A stretch of 64,000 nt of DNA from Paraburkholderia unamae (GTDB taxonomy: Bacteria > Pseudomonadota > Gammaproteobacteria > Burkholderiales > Burkholderiaceae), in the NCBI RefSeq assembly GCF_003268775.1, contig NZ_QLSU01000005.1, positions 1 to 64,000 of the forward strand, written 5' to 3'. Below, in pieces: positions 1-8,553 of the stretch (within the stretch, counting starts at the first letter, position 1; each line of letters opens with the position of its first letter). Position numbers and translations under genes: made by a program. Under the pieces are notes generated by a model, which was given only the letters and a program-made list of their open reading frames with translations, did no database searches and was not told where the DNA came from.

Positions 1-95
1 TAGGCGTCCATGCCGGACACCGTGGCACTGGCCACCGTTTGTTCTGAAGGCGCAAAGACCCGGCGTTCCTGAAGAACCGATTCAATCGCAGACAT
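1..95 (-). CDS. acs: Acetyl-CoA synthetase, N-terminal fragment cut by the window edge
   Basis: Reading leftward from an ATG at 93-95 gives about 31 residues beginning MSAIESVLQERRVF and containing VSGMDA. I recognise this as the start of AMP-forming acetyl-CoA synthetase in Burkholderiaceae. The enzyme activates acetate to acetyl-CoA through acetyl-AMP in the cytoplasm. All catalytic motifs lie outside the window, so the call rests on the N-terminus alone. The reading frame is open to base 1. The next gene is divergent, so the shared upstream region probably carries this gene's promoter. Confidence 0.75.
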   Translation of the reverse strand, partial: MSAIESVLQERRVFAPSEQTVASATVSGMDA

Positions 96-414
96 CGACA
101 ACCCCTTGGTGAAGATGAAACGTCAAACTCGTGGACACGCGTGAGCATCTTCAATGCCCGCGCGCGCCGTCTCCGTGCGCCGCCGCCCGCATGCGGGCGC
201 GACGCTATTAGCTTGCGCTGCAAGCCGTCATTGTGGCATTGCAGCATGCATGGACGCCATGCGCTCTGCGCGCGCGCCCACGCCGGCTAGATTAAGCGTA
301 GCAACTTACCGGCCACTTACGCGCGCTGGTGGACCTAACCGCCGGCGGCGCACGATGGCACCCAGGTAAGCAGACATTTAGAATGCTAACTGAACTGCGT
401 ACCCGGATTCCAGC
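96..414. other. Intergenic region between acs and the EamA transporter
   Basis: About 320 bases with no convincing gene; the ORFs crossing it are arginine- and proline-rich shadow frames. An imperfect dyad (gctgcaa ... ttgcagc) lies near 218-247. It presumably holds the divergent promoters, but I cannot assign -35 and -10 boxes. Confidence 0.4.
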
Positions 415-1311
415 TTGAACCGCTATTCCTTTTTTCTCGTCGCCTCGATGCTGCTCGTGGGCAGCAACGTGGGCATCGGCAAGTCGATTGTCGCCTTCAT
501 CCCCGTTCCGCTTTTCGCGCTGCTGCGCTTCGTGATCGCCCTCGCGGTGCTCGGCCCGCTGTTGCGCCGCACGAAGATGCAGCGCGTGAAGCGCGGCGAA
601 TGGCTCAATCTGTTCCTCCAGGCGCTGTTTGGGACATTCGGGTTTACGCTGCTCATGCTGGGCGGCGTGCATCGCACGAGCGCGGTCGCGGCCGGCGTCA
701 TCACGAGCACGATTCCCGCCGTGATCGCCCTCTTCTCGTGGCTCTTCCTGCGCGAGCGCCCCGACGCGCGGGCGCTCGCCTCCATTGCGCTCGCCATCAC
801 GGGCATTGCGGTCATCAACCTCGCGCATGTGGGTGCAAGCGGCGACGCGGGCGCGAGTTCGTTCACCGGCAACCTGATGGTGCTCGGCGCGGTGGGCTGC
901 GAGTCGCTCTATGTGATCCTGTCGCGCCGCCTCACGCAAACGCTGGCGCCGCTCGACATCTGTGCCTACACGCATCTGTTCGGCTTCTTGCTGATGCTGC
1001 CCGTCGGGCTGCCCGCCGCACTGTCGTTCGATTTTGCGAGCGTGCCCGCGGGCGTCTGGTGGCTCGCACTCTGGTACGGGCTTTCGGCGAGCGTGTTCTC
1101 GTTCTGCCTCTGGATGATGGGCATCCGCCATGTGCCCGGCAGCATCGCGGGCGTGTTCACGGCCGTGCTGCCGGTGGCCGCCGCCGTCTACGGCATCGCC
1201 TTCCTCGACGAGCGCCCCACGCCCGCGCACGGCATCGCGCTCGCCTGCGTGGTGGCCGGCATCGCGCTCGCGAGCCTCAAGACCCGGCGCGTGCCGCCGG
1301 TGGCGTCGTGA
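415..1311 (+). CDS. EamA-family (DMT superfamily) transporter
   Basis: A 298-residue integral inner-membrane protein with about ten hydrophobic segments in two repeated halves, the EamA layout of the drug/metabolite transporter superfamily. Segments such as LFALLRFVIALAVLGPLL, VITSTIPAVIALFSWLFL and AGVFTAVLPVAAAVYGIAFL are typical; the second half repeats the 'tail' motif FLDERPTPAHGIALA. The length is normal for the family. The start used is TTG at 415; the next in-frame ATG (448) would remove part of the first membrane helix. The substrate cannot be inferred; relatives export amino acids or metabolites. It stands alone on the plus strand. Confidence 0.85.
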   Translation: MNRYSFFLVASMLLVGSNVGIGKSIVAFIPVPLFALLRFVIALAVLGPLLRRTKMQRVKRGEWLNLFLQALFGTFGFTLLMLGGVHRTSAVAAGVITSTIPAVIALFSWLFLRERPDARALASIALAITGIAVINLAHVGASGDAGASSFTGNLMVLGAVGCESLYVILSRRLTQTLAPLDICAYTHLFGFLLMLPVGLPAALSFDFASVPAGVWWLALWYGLSASVFSFCLWMMGIRHVPGSIAGVFTAVLPVAAAVYGIAFLDERPTPAHGIALACVVAGIALASLKTRRVPPVAS

Positions 1312-1472
1312 CGGTTTTGTAATCCGTCTGAAAGCATTGGGCGCGGGCAGCGCTGCCGGAATCCGGGCGGGCCCTTGCGCCGACGCTGTACAATAGCGCC
1401 CGCCCGGCCCCTTGCGAGCGCCATCTGGCCCCGCCTGAACGGCCCCGCCCGTATTCGCTACCGTGATTGCCC

Positions 1473-2114
1473 ATGTCCGCCGCACGTCCCCAGCATTCCG
1501 CCGCCGCTCCCGGTAAAGCCCGTCGCCGCATGCGTCCGCTGCCCAGCGTCATCTTCATGAGCCGCTGGCTACAGGTGCCGCTCTATCTGGGCCTGATCGT
1601 CGCGCAAGCGGTGTACTGCCTGCTGTTCCTCAAGGAAGTGTGGCACCTCGTGAGCCACGCCACCACGCTCGACGAAACCAGCATCATGCTGGCCGTGCTC
1701 GGCCTGATCGACGTGGTGATGATCTCGAACCTGCTCATCATGGTGATCGTGGGCGGCTACGAGACCTTCGTCTCGCGCATGAACCTGGAAGGCCACCCCG
1801 ACGAGCCCGAGTGGCTCGACCACGTGAACGCCGGCGTGCTCAAGGTGAAGCTCGCCATGGCGCTCATCAGCATTTCGTCGATCCACCTGCTCAAGACCTT
1901 CATCAATCCCGATGCCGCCTCGACGCATACGGTGATGTGGCAGGTGATCATCCACGTGGCGTTCCTCGTCTCCGCGCTCGTGATGGCGTGGATCGACCGC
2001 ATCACCACGCACACGCACCCCGAACACTATCAGGACCTCGCCGCGCGCCATCCGGTGCCAGGCGGGCATGCCGCAGCCCCTCGCGCGGTTCCCGAGCACG
2101 CCGAATCGGACTGA
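1473..2114 (+). CDS. UPF0114 / YqhA-family membrane protein
   Basis: 213 residues. After a basic N-terminal tail come membrane segments around residues 30-55, 65-95, 125-145 and 155-175, and the family signature region [23 protein letters not shown] followed by [17 protein letters not shown]. This matches the UPF0114 (TIGR00645) family, whose function is unknown. The ATG at 1473 was chosen over a TTG at 1467 two codons upstream. It lies about 70 bp before fumarase on the same strand, but no functional link is evident. The call is to family only. Confidence 0.85.
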   Translation: MSAARPQHSAAAPGKARRRMRPLPSVIFMSRWLQVPLYLGLIVAQAVYCLLFLKEVWHLVSHATTLDETSIMLAVLGLIDVVMISNLLIMVIVGGYETFVSRMNLEGHPDEPEWLDHVNAGVLKVKLAMALISISSIHLLKTFINPDAASTHTVMWQVIIHVAFLVSALVMAWIDRITTHTHPEHYQDLAARHPVPGGHAAAPRAVPEHAESD

Positions 2115-2183
2115 ACGGCGCGCGCGGCCCCAAGATTCAATACGACTCAAAATTCAAAACACCCGTCCCCACAGAAGCTAGCC

Positions 2184-3707
2184 ATGACCGTCATCAAACA
2201 GGAAGACCTCATCCAAAGCATTGCGGATTCGCTGCAATACATCAGCTACTACCATCCGCAGGACTATATCGAGGCACTCGGCCGCGCGTACGAGCTCGAA
2301 GAGAGCCCGGCCGCGAAGGACGCCATTGCGCAGATCCTCACGAACAGCCGCATGTGCGCCGAAGGGAAGCGCCCGATCTGCCAGGACACCGGCATCGTCA
2401 CGATCTTCGTGAAGGTCGGCATGGATGTGCGTTGGGACGGCGCCACGATGGGCGTGACCGACATGATCAACGAAGGCGTGCGCCGCGGTTACCTGAACCC
2501 GGACAACGTGCTGCGCGCGTCGATCGTGAACCCGCCCGAAGGCGGCCGCAAGAACACCAAGGACAACACGCCGGCCGTGATCCACTACGAGATCGTGCCG
2601 GGCGACAAGGTGGACGTTCAGGTTGCAGCCAAGGGCGGCGGCTCGGAAAACAAGTCGAAGTTCGTGATGCTGAACCCGTCCGACTCGATCGTCGACTGGG
2701 TGCTCAAGACCGTGCCGACGATGGGCGCGGGCTGGTGCCCGCCGGGCATGCTCGGCATCGGCATCGGCGGCACCGCTGAAAAGGCGATGCTGATGGCGAA
2801 GGAATCGCTGATGGAATCCATCGACATCCAGGACATCATCAAGCGCGGCCCGAAGGACTGGATCGAAGAGCTGCGCGTCGAATTGCACGAGAAGGTCAAC
2901 GCGCTCGGCATCGGCGCGCAGGGCCTGGGCGGTCTCGCCACCGTGCTCGACGTGAAGATCATGGCCACGGCTACGCACGCGGCTTCGAAACCCGTCGCGA
3001 TGATCCCGAACTGCGCCGCCACGCGCCACGCGCACTTCGTGCTCGACGGTTCGGGCCCGGCCAAGCTCGAAGCGCCTTCGCTCGACGCATGGCCGAAGGT
3101 CAACTGGGAACCGAACACGGAAACCAGCAAGCGCATCGATCTGAACACGCTCACGCCGGAAGAAGTCGCTTCGTGGAAGCCGGGCCAGACGCTCCTGCTC
3201 TCGGGCAAGATGCTCACGGGCCGCGACGCCGCGCACAAGCGCATTGCCGACATGCTCGCCAAGGGCGAGAAGCTGCCGGTGGACTTCAAGAACCGCGTGA
3301 TCTACTACGTCGGCCCGGTCGATCCGGTGCGCGACGAAGTGGTCGGCCCGGCAGGCCCCACCACCGCCACCCGCATGGACAAGTTCACGGAGCTGATGCT
3401 CTCGCAAACGGGTCTCATCTCGATGGTCGGCAAGGCCGAGCGCGGCCCCGTGGCGATCGAGGCGATCAAGAAGCACAAGGCCGCTTACCTGATGGCCGTG
3501 GGCGGCGCGGCTTACCTCGTTTCGAAGGCGATCCGCGGCTCGAAGGTCCTCGCATTCGAAGACCTCGGCATGGAAGCCATCTACGAGTTCGACGTGCAGG
3601 ACATGCCGGTGACGGTCGCGGTCGATTCGTCGGGCACCTCGGTCCACAAGACCGGCCCCGCCGAATGGCAGGCCAAGATCGGCAAGATTCCGGTCGCAAC
3701 GGTTTGA
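2184..3707 (+). CDS. fumA: Fumarate hydratase, class I (iron-sulfur)
   Basis: A 507-residue single-chain class I fumarase, the usual length. It interconverts fumarate and L-malate in the TCA cycle. The N-terminal two thirds is the alpha-type hydratase domain, with RPICQDTG (Cys66), GAGWCPPGMLGIGIGG and IPNCAATRHAHF. These cysteines are candidates for the [4Fe-4S] ligands that leave one iron free for substrate. The C-terminal third is the beta-type (Fumerase_C) domain, with YVGPVDPVRDEVVGPAGPTTATRMD. The ATG at 2184 is the natural start. A strong hairpin follows the stop. The iron-dependent class beside iron-storage genes is notable, but no Fur site is visible in front of it. Confidence 0.95.
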   Translation: MTVIKQEDLIQSIADSLQYISYYHPQDYIEALGRAYELEESPAAKDAIAQILTNSRMCAEGKRPICQDTGIVTIFVKVGMDVRWDGATMGVTDMINEGVRRGYLNPDNVLRASIVNPPEGGRKNTKDNTPAVIHYEIVPGDKVDVQVAAKGGGSENKSKFVMLNPSDSIVDWVLKTVPTMGAGWCPPGMLGIGIGGTAEKAMLMAKESLMESIDIQDIIKRGPKDWIEELRVELHEKVNALGIGAQGLGGLATVLDVKIMATATHAASKPVAMIPNCAATRHAHFVLDGSGPAKLEAPSLDAWPKVNWEPNTETSKRIDLNTLTPEEVASWKPGQTLLLSGKMLTGRDAAHKRIADMLAKGEKLPVDFKNRVIYYVGPVDPVRDEVVGPAGPTTATRMDKFTELMLSQTGLISMVGKAERGPVAIEAIKKHKAAYLMAVGGAAYLVSKAIRGSKVLAFEDLGMEAIYEFDVQDMPVTVAVDSSGTSVHKTGPAEWQAKIGKIPVATV

Positions 3708-3731
3708 TGCATGCTTAATGCCTGTTAAAAA

Positions 3732-3756
3732 CCGGGGCCACGCGCCCCGGTTTTTT
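3732..3756 (+). terminator. Rho-independent terminator after fumA
   Basis: Perfect 7-bp stem ccggggc / gccccgg (3732-3738 and 3744-3750), 5-nt loop, followed by TTTTTTA. Confidence 0.9.
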
Positions 3757-3775
3757 ATTGCGTCACGCAAATCGT

Positions 3776-3794
3776 ACTGAGACTAATTCTCAGC
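3776..3794. promoter_or_regulatory. Fur-box-like operator upstream of bfr
   Basis: The core CTGAGA-CTAAT-TCTCAG is a perfect 6-bp dyad. Aligned with the 19-bp Fur consensus (AATGAGAAT-N-ATTCTCATT) it matches 14 of 18 fixed positions, and 13 of 14 in the central TGAGAAT-N-ATTCTCA core. It lies about 115 bp before the bacterioferritin start. Confidence 0.65.
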
Positions 3795-3908
3795 ACCCGG
3801 TTAATCGCCAATAAATGCCTCAATTGCACCCGGATTAGCCCTTGGCTTTTGCGTATTGAGCGTTTATTGTTGGAAACCAGTCTCCGCCACACCAAGAAAG
3901 GAAAGATC

Positions 3909-4388
3909 ATGCAAGGCGACAAGAAAGTCATCGAATATCTGAACGCGCAGCTCAAGAACGAGCTCACGGCTATCAATCAGTATTTCCTGCATGCCCGCAT
4001 GTACAAGCATTGGGGCCTCGAGAAACTCGGCAAGCACGAATATGACGAATCGATCGGCGAAATGAAGCACGCCGACTGGCTGATCGAACGCATTTTCATG
4101 CTCGACGGTCTGCCGAACCTGCAAGACCTGCACAAGCTGCTGATTGGCGAAGAGACCAAGGAAATTCTCGAGTGCGATCTGAAGCTCGAGCAGATTTCGC
4201 AGTCCACCTGCAAGGAAGCCATTGTCTATTGCGAATCGGTGCGTGATTTCATTTCGCGTGAAATCTTCGTGAAAATTCTCGACGACACCGAAGAACACAT
4301 CGACTGGCTCGAAACGCAGCTCGACCTCATCGACAAGGTCGGCATCCAGAATTACCAGCAATCGGCAATGGGTTCGGTAGAATCCTGA
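3909..4388 (+). CDS. bfr: Bacterioferritin
   Basis: 159 residues, the standard length for this heme-containing iron-storage 24-mer. Family positions are visible: Glu18, Glu51, Met52 (heme ligand position), His54, Glu94 and His130, with the C-terminal [12 protein letters not shown] helix. One ferroxidase position differs: the residue matching E. coli Glu127 is Thr127 (sequence DDTEEH). The ATG at 3909 follows an AAGAAAGGAAAG ribosome site. The partner ferredoxin bfd lies 1.3 kb downstream, across murI. A Fur-like box upstream suggests iron control. Confidence 0.95.
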   Translation: MQGDKKVIEYLNAQLKNELTAINQYFLHARMYKHWGLEKLGKHEYDESIGEMKHADWLIERIFMLDGLPNLQDLHKLLIGEETKEILECDLKLEQISQSTCKEAIVYCESVRDFISREIFVKILDDTEEHIDWLETQLDLIDKVGIQNYQQSAMGSVES

Positions 4389-4459
4389 TCGCACGCCCCT
4401 CGCGTGTCGCGCACCCGTCCGCCTTGCGGGTGCGCCTCAACACTCCAGCGCCCAGCCTC

Positions 4460-5320
4460 TTGAACCTTCCGGCCTCTTCCAGCGCCGCGCCTGTCGGCAT
4501 CTTCGACTCCGGTCTCGGCGGTCTCTCGGTGCTGCGCGCCGTGCGCGCGCTGCTGCCCGCCGAGCGGCTCGTGTATGTCGCCGACTCGCGCTACGCGCCC
4601 TATGGCCAGCGCGACGACGACTTCATTGCCGACCGCACGCTGGCTATCTGCGAATGGCTCGTCGCGCAAGGGGCCAAGGCGCTGGTGGTGGCCTGCAACA
4701 CGGCCACGGCGCAATCCATCGCGCTCGTGCGCGAGCGGCTCTCCATCCCGCTCGTGGGGGTAGAGCCGGGCATCAAACCGGCGGCGCTCGCTTCGAAGTC
4801 GCGCGTGGCCGGCGTACTCGCGACCCAGGTGACGCTGCGCAGCGCGCGCTTTCAGGCGCTCGTGGAGCGTCACGCGGCCGACCTGCGCGTGCTGTGCCAG
4901 CCGGGCCATGGCCTCGTCGAGGCCGTGGAGCGCTGCGATATCGGTTCGGCCGAGTTGCTCGCGCTGCTGCGCGCGTACGTCGAGCCCATGCTCGACGCCG
5001 GCGCGGACACGCTGGTGCTCGGCTGCACGCACTACCCGTTTCTGGACGCCGCGATCCGCTCGATCGTCGGCGAACGCATGACGCTCATCGACACCAGCGT
5101 CGCCATCGCGCGGCAGCTCGAGCGCGTGCTCGATCAGCACGGCCTGCGCGCAAGCGGCGGGGATGCCGGTGCGCACGCGGATGCGATCCGCTTCTGCTCG
5201 ACGAGCGACGGCGCGCATTTGCGCGAACTGGCCGCCGCCCTGCTCGGCCTCGACGCGGCAGTCGAACGCGTGGCGATTCCGTCACGGCGCACGATCGAAC
5301 TCGAAGCCAACGCGGCCTGA
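4460..5320 (+). CDS. murI: Glutamate racemase
   Basis: Converts L- to D-glutamate for peptidoglycan. The N-terminal signature GIFDSGLGGLSVLRA is followed by the two catalytic-cysteine motifs VVACNTATA and LVLGCTHYPFL, at the expected spacing for Asp/Glu racemases; YAPYGQRDDDFI is also typical. The start is uncertain: TTG at 4460 gives nine residues before GIFDSG, close to the family norm, while TTG at 4424 in the same frame gives a longer tail. Neither has a good ribosome site. Length is about 286 residues. It sits between bfr and bfd with no obvious functional connection. Confidence 0.93.
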   Translation: MNLPASSSAAPVGIFDSGLGGLSVLRAVRALLPAERLVYVADSRYAPYGQRDDDFIADRTLAICEWLVAQGAKALVVACNTATAQSIALVRERLSIPLVGVEPGIKPAALASKSRVAGVLATQVTLRSARFQALVERHAADLRVLCQPGHGLVEAVERCDIGSAELLALLRAYVEPMLDAGADTLVLGCTHYPFLDAAIRSIVGERMTLIDTSVAIARQLERVLDQHGLRASGGDAGAHADAIRFCSTSDGAHLRELAAALLGLDAAVERVAIPSRRTIELEANAA

Positions 5321-5603
5321 GCCCTCGGCTCAACGGCCCGCTGACGTTTCAACCCCGTTTTCTCATCCACGGCCTGCCCGAGCGCGTCCCCGCAGCGCGC
5401 TCTCAAACGATCGCAGGCGGCCTCCAGCGCCCGCCCCATGCCCACGAGCCTGGGCGCCGCGGCAACCGCTTGTCTGCCCGCCAACCACGTCTCCGGCATC
5501 CGGCCCCGGCATCGCCAGCATCTGACCTAAAGCAAAACCCCTGCTAAGCATCCGGTTTTGTTACAAAAATTCCGTCTGGCCGCTTGCCAAACCCATCAAA
5601 CAT
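5321..5603. other. Intergenic region between murI and bfd
   Basis: About 280 bases without a supportable gene. The overlapping frames are arginine/proline-rich shadows. The AT-rich right end contains the Fur-like site of bfd. Confidence 0.4.
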
Positions 5604-5622
5604 AATGATAATAATTCGCATT
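5604..5622. promoter_or_regulatory. Fur-box-like operator upstream of bfd
   Basis: aatgataataattcgcatt matches the 19-bp Fur consensus at 16 of 18 fixed positions, the best of the four sites in this window. It ends 23 bp before the bfd ATG, so a bound repressor would block the promoter. Confidence 0.8.
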
Positions 5623-5645
5623 AACTCTCTCTATTGCGGTCCATC

Positions 5646-5894
5646 ATGATTGTCTGCGTTTGCAAGTCTGTCTCCGATCGGACGATCCGTGCCTCCATCG
5701 CGGAAGGTATGGATTCCTTCGACGAGTTGCAATTCGAGCTCGGCGTCGCGACCTGCTGCGGCAAGTGCGAAGAATCCGTTCGCGACGTGATGGCGCAAAG
5801 CGGCGTATGCGCGAGCCGCTGCGGGGTGCCGCACGCCCCCGCCGTGGTCCCGCATGTCGTGCCGCTCACGTTTTACGAGCGCAAGGCAGCCTGA
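5646..5894 (+). CDS. bfd: Bacterioferritin-associated ferredoxin
   Basis: 82 residues with a BFD-type [2Fe-2S] domain: MIVCVCKSVSDRTI and then CCGKCEESV, giving the family's C-x-C plus C-x2-C cluster ligands (Cys4, Cys6 and the CCGKC group). Bfd delivers electrons to bacterioferritin to release stored iron as Fe(II). The ATG at 5646 is used; an upstream TTG at 5634 is unlikely. A C-terminal extension rich in Cys, Pro and Val (CASRCGVPHAPAVVPHVV) follows the core. It is the first gene of a plus-strand run leading to tonB-exbB-exbD, under a close Fur-like box. Confidence 0.92.
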   Translation: MIVCVCKSVSDRTIRASIAEGMDSFDELQFELGVATCCGKCEESVRDVMAQSGVCASRCGVPHAPAVVPHVVPLTFYERKAA

Positions 5895-6037
5895 TGTCAT
5901 GGCGCGCATCCTGTCACCGATGCGCGCCCGTACCGTCCGCCCGCACAGCCGGGCGCGCCGGACACCTAACCGCCGCCGACAGCAAGCCCGTCTCGCGACC
6001 AGCCAGCTACCGCTCGTGAACCTCAAAGGAGGTCGCT

Positions 6038-6100
6038 ATGGAATTGCTGATCGGTTTCGTCACGACGTTGTGTATATCGCTGTTGATCTTTCGCAAATAA
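6038..6100 (+). CDS. 20-residue hydrophobic peptide between bfd and tonB
   Basis: An ATG at 6038 preceded by AAAGGAGGT, a near-ideal ribosome site at good spacing, opens a 20-codon frame (MELLIGFVTT...LLIFRK) ending in TAA at 6098-6100. The product is one short membrane helix with a basic C-terminus. It lies 143 bp after bfd and 55 bp before tonB on the same strand. I know no named family for it. It could be a real membrane micro-protein of the iron-uptake operon or a translated leader. The quality of the ribosome site is the main support. Confidence 0.55.
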   Translation: MELLIGFVTTLCISLLIFRK

Positions 6101-6155
6101 AGCTGCCCGACACGTTGCGCAGGACTCGCTGGATCGTCCGCGCGCCGTCGTCCGC

Positions 6156-6905
6156 ATGGCAGCCACGCTAAACATGCAGGCTTTCCAAACCACCGCTGGC
6201 ACGCTGCCGTCTCCCGCCGTTCGCGTCAATCGCCGTGTCGTCACCGCGAGCGCCATCGTGCTCGCGCTGCACGCCGCGCTCATCGCCGTCGTGCTGATGA
6301 AGCGCGAGCCCGTGACGCCCGTTGCGCTACAGTCGCAGACGATTACGGCCGAACTGCTCAAGCCCGATCCCGTGGCCGCACCGGCCGCGATCCAGTCCAC
6401 GCCCACGCCGCCTCCGCCCAAGCCCGTCCCGCACGTGACGCGCGAAAAGCCGAAGGTTCAGCCCAAGCCCAAGCCGACTCCGCTGCCCGTGGCCGAAGCG
6501 CCCTCGCAGCACGCGATCGAATCGGCCGCTCCCGCCACGCCCGCGCCGCCGGCTCCCACGCCGCCCGCGCCCGCGCAGACGGCCGCCGCAGCCACCGACG
6601 CGAAGCCGACCATGGCGCTCTCGGCGCCGAAGAACGTTTCGCACCTCGACTGCCGCATCGTGCAGCCCGACTATCCGACGCTTTCGCGCCGCCGTGGCGA
6701 GACCGGCACGGCCTTCGTGCATTTCGTCGTGGGCCTCACGGGCAAGATCGAGAACATCGAACTGAAGAAGTCGAGCGGCTATAGCCGCCTCGACGACGCC
6801 GCAGTCGACGCCATGCGCCAAAGCTCGTGCAAGCCGTACCTGGAAAACGGCGAAGCCGTGCGCGCGGCCTACACGCAACCATTCGACTTCAGCCTGCACG
6901 ATTGA
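6156..6905 (+). CDS. tonB: TonB energy-transducing protein
   Basis: 249 residues. One N-terminal membrane anchor (about residues 26-48, VVTASAIVLALHAALIAVVLM) is followed by a long Pro/Lys/Ala-rich periplasmic spacer (about 75-145, with PPPPKPVPH and KPKPTPLP) and a C-terminal TonB domain with YPTLSRRRGETGTAFVHFVV and SGYSRLDDAAVDAMR. TonB passes proton-motive energy from ExbB-ExbD to outer-membrane siderophore and heme receptors. ATG 6156 is used; ATG 6174 is an alternative. It forms one transcription unit with exbB and exbD and probably with bfd. Confidence 0.94.
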   Translation: MAATLNMQAFQTTAGTLPSPAVRVNRRVVTASAIVLALHAALIAVVLMKREPVTPVALQSQTITAELLKPDPVAAPAAIQSTPTPPPPKPVPHVTREKPKVQPKPKPTPLPVAEAPSQHAIESAAPATPAPPAPTPPAPAQTAAAATDAKPTMALSAPKNVSHLDCRIVQPDYPTLSRRRGETGTAFVHFVVGLTGKIENIELKKSSGYSRLDDAAVDAMRQSSCKPYLENGEAVRAAYTQPFDFSLHD

Positions 6906-6952
6906 CCGGCTGAAGCCACACGCCTTCATGAATTGAATAAAGAGGATTGAGA

Positions 6953-7699
6953 ATGCAGAACTACGGTATCGCCCACGTCTGGGCGCAAGGGGATTTCGTG
7001 ACACGCGGCATCGCGCTCGCGTTGTTGATCATGTCGGTGCTGTCATGGTGCGTGATCGTCGTGAAGGGCTGGAACGTGGCGCGCCTGAAGCGCCTCACGA
7101 AGAATGCCGAGCAGCAGTTCTGGCACTCGGACGATCTCGCCGACGGCGTGAAGAAGCTCGGCAGCGGCACGCGCGAAGACAACCCGTTCCTCGCGCTCGC
7201 CCTCTCGGGCCAGGAAGCCGCCGATCACCATCACCAGACGCAACCGCATCTGCACGACCGCATGGACGTGTCGGACTGGGTCACGCGCTGCCTGAAAGAC
7301 ACGATGGACGATTCCGTCGCGAAGATGCAAAGCGGCCTCGCCATTCTCGCCTCGATCGGCAGCACGGCGCCGTTCGTCGGCCTGTTCGGCACGGTGTGGG
7401 GCATCTATCACGCACTGCTTACGATCGGCGCAACCGGTCAGACCTCGATCGACGCCGTGGCCGGTCCCGTGGGCGAAGCGCTCATCATGACCGCGTTCGG
7501 CCTCTTCGTCGCGATTCCCGCGGTGCTCGGCTACAACGCCCTCACCCGCGCCAACAAGGCGATCGTCACGAAGCTCAACCGCTTCGCGCACGGCCTGCAC
7601 GCGTTCTTCGTGACGGGCGCCCGTCTCACCTCGACCTCGCGCAGCGGCGCGAAGGACGGCAGCACCGGCAACCTGCGTGTCGCCGCGCGCAGCCACTAA
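6953..7699 (+). CDS. exbB: ExbB proton-channel component (MotA/TolQ/ExbB family)
   Basis: 248 residues with three membrane segments: near 18-38, and the paired conserved helices SGLAILASIGSTAPFVGLFGTVWGIYHAL and VGEALIMTAFGLFVAIPAVLGYN, the MotA/TolQ/ExbB signature. Start ATG 6953 is preceded by AGAGGATTGAGA. It forms the inner-membrane channel with ExbD that powers TonB. It lies 47 bp after tonB and 18 bp before exbD. Confidence 0.95.
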   Translation: MQNYGIAHVWAQGDFVTRGIALALLIMSVLSWCVIVVKGWNVARLKRLTKNAEQQFWHSDDLADGVKKLGSGTREDNPFLALALSGQEAADHHHQTQPHLHDRMDVSDWVTRCLKDTMDDSVAKMQSGLAILASIGSTAPFVGLFGTVWGIYHALLTIGATGQTSIDAVAGPVGEALIMTAFGLFVAIPAVLGYNALTRANKAIVTKLNRFAHGLHAFFVTGARLTSTSRSGAKDGSTGNLRVAARSH

Positions 7700-7717
7700 A
7701 GAGCGGAGGCAAGCAAC

Positions 7718-8137
7718 ATGGCGATGAGCCCCTTTGCCAGCGACGACGACGATGGCCTGATGAACGAAATCAACATGACGCCGCTCGTCGACGTCATGTT
7801 GGTTCTCCTGATCGTTTTCATGGTGACGATTCCCGTGATCCGTCACGCCGTGAAAATCGACCTGCCGCACGCGAGCAGCCAGAAGGAAGACGCGAAGCCC
7901 GCGCAGATCAACGTATCGATCGAAGCGGACGGCACCGTGCTATGGGATGGCGACAAGGTCGACGACGCGGCGCTGAACCAGAAGATCGCCGCCGCGGCGC
8001 AAACCACGCCGCAGCCGGAACTGCACCTGAACGCGGACCGCAAGGTGCAATACGAACGCGTGGCCCAGGTGATGTCGGCGGCCCAGAGCGGCGGCCTCAC
8101 GAAGCTCGGCTTCGTGACCGATCCCGCGCACCACTGA
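7718..8137 (+). CDS. exbD: ExbD accessory protein of the TonB motor
   Basis: 139 residues. The sequence INMTPLVDVMLVLLIVFMV places the conserved proton-carrying aspartate at the start of the single membrane helix; the periplasmic domain follows, with INVSIEADGTVLWDGD and the ending LTKLGFVTDP. This is the ExbD/TolR family layout and length. ATG 7718 has GAGCGGAGG upstream. A strong terminator lies 33 bp after the stop, closing the operon. Confidence 0.95.
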   Translation: MAMSPFASDDDDGLMNEINMTPLVDVMLVLLIVFMVTIPVIRHAVKIDLPHASSQKEDAKPAQINVSIEADGTVLWDGDKVDDAALNQKIAAAAQTTPQPELHLNADRKVQYERVAQVMSAAQSGGLTKLGFVTDPAHH

Positions 8138-8170
8138 ATACCGCCAGCCCAAAACGGCGGCACAAAGTAA

Positions 8171-8202
8171 AAGGCCTTCATCGTCAGATGAAGGCCTTTT
8201 TT
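8171..8202 (+). terminator. Rho-independent terminator after exbD
   Basis: Perfect 11-bp stem aaggccttcat / atgaaggcctt with a 6-nt loop, followed by a T-run. Confidence 0.92.
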
Positions 8203-8553
8203 CGTGCGCACGCGGCGCATTCGGGCTGTGGCGGCGACTCCCCGACAATCGATCGGTTCACGCCGGCACATGCGACTGCCGTGGGCAACACGGACTGCGC
8301 TTTCGGCCCTGAAGGCTCACTATGATAGCGGCCATCAATCCCCACTCAAGACCGGTGCTTGGCGAGGAGGACTTCAATATATTCCTCTCGCCGCTGGCCT
8401 TCAAGCGTTGAGCCATTGAATGTAGCGATGGCCGGCAGCGCTTGAATGCCTAAAAACAAATGGCGTTTGAGCCGAAGCTGAACGGCACGCGCAACGGCGG
8501 TGCTTCAGGGCAAAGCTTCATACAAGCGCACGCGCGTGCATGTTCGCAAAGCT
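8203..8553. other. Intergenic region between exbD and the LysR-type regulator
   Basis: About 350 bases where two transcription units converge. Short frames exist on both strands, but none has a plausible ribosome site or recognisable protein. A loose dyad, cttcaagcg (8399) against cgcttgaa (8440), could be a weak terminator for the minus-strand regulator. Confidence 0.35.

Noticed and set aside
292..1485. 397-codon minus-strand frame over the EamA gene
   Set aside because: Very rich in Arg, Glu, His and Ala, typical of the antisense of a GC-rich gene; no recognisable domain.
8204..8419. 71-codon frame after exbD
   Set aside because: It starts inside the terminator hairpin, has no ribosome site and no recognisable sequence.
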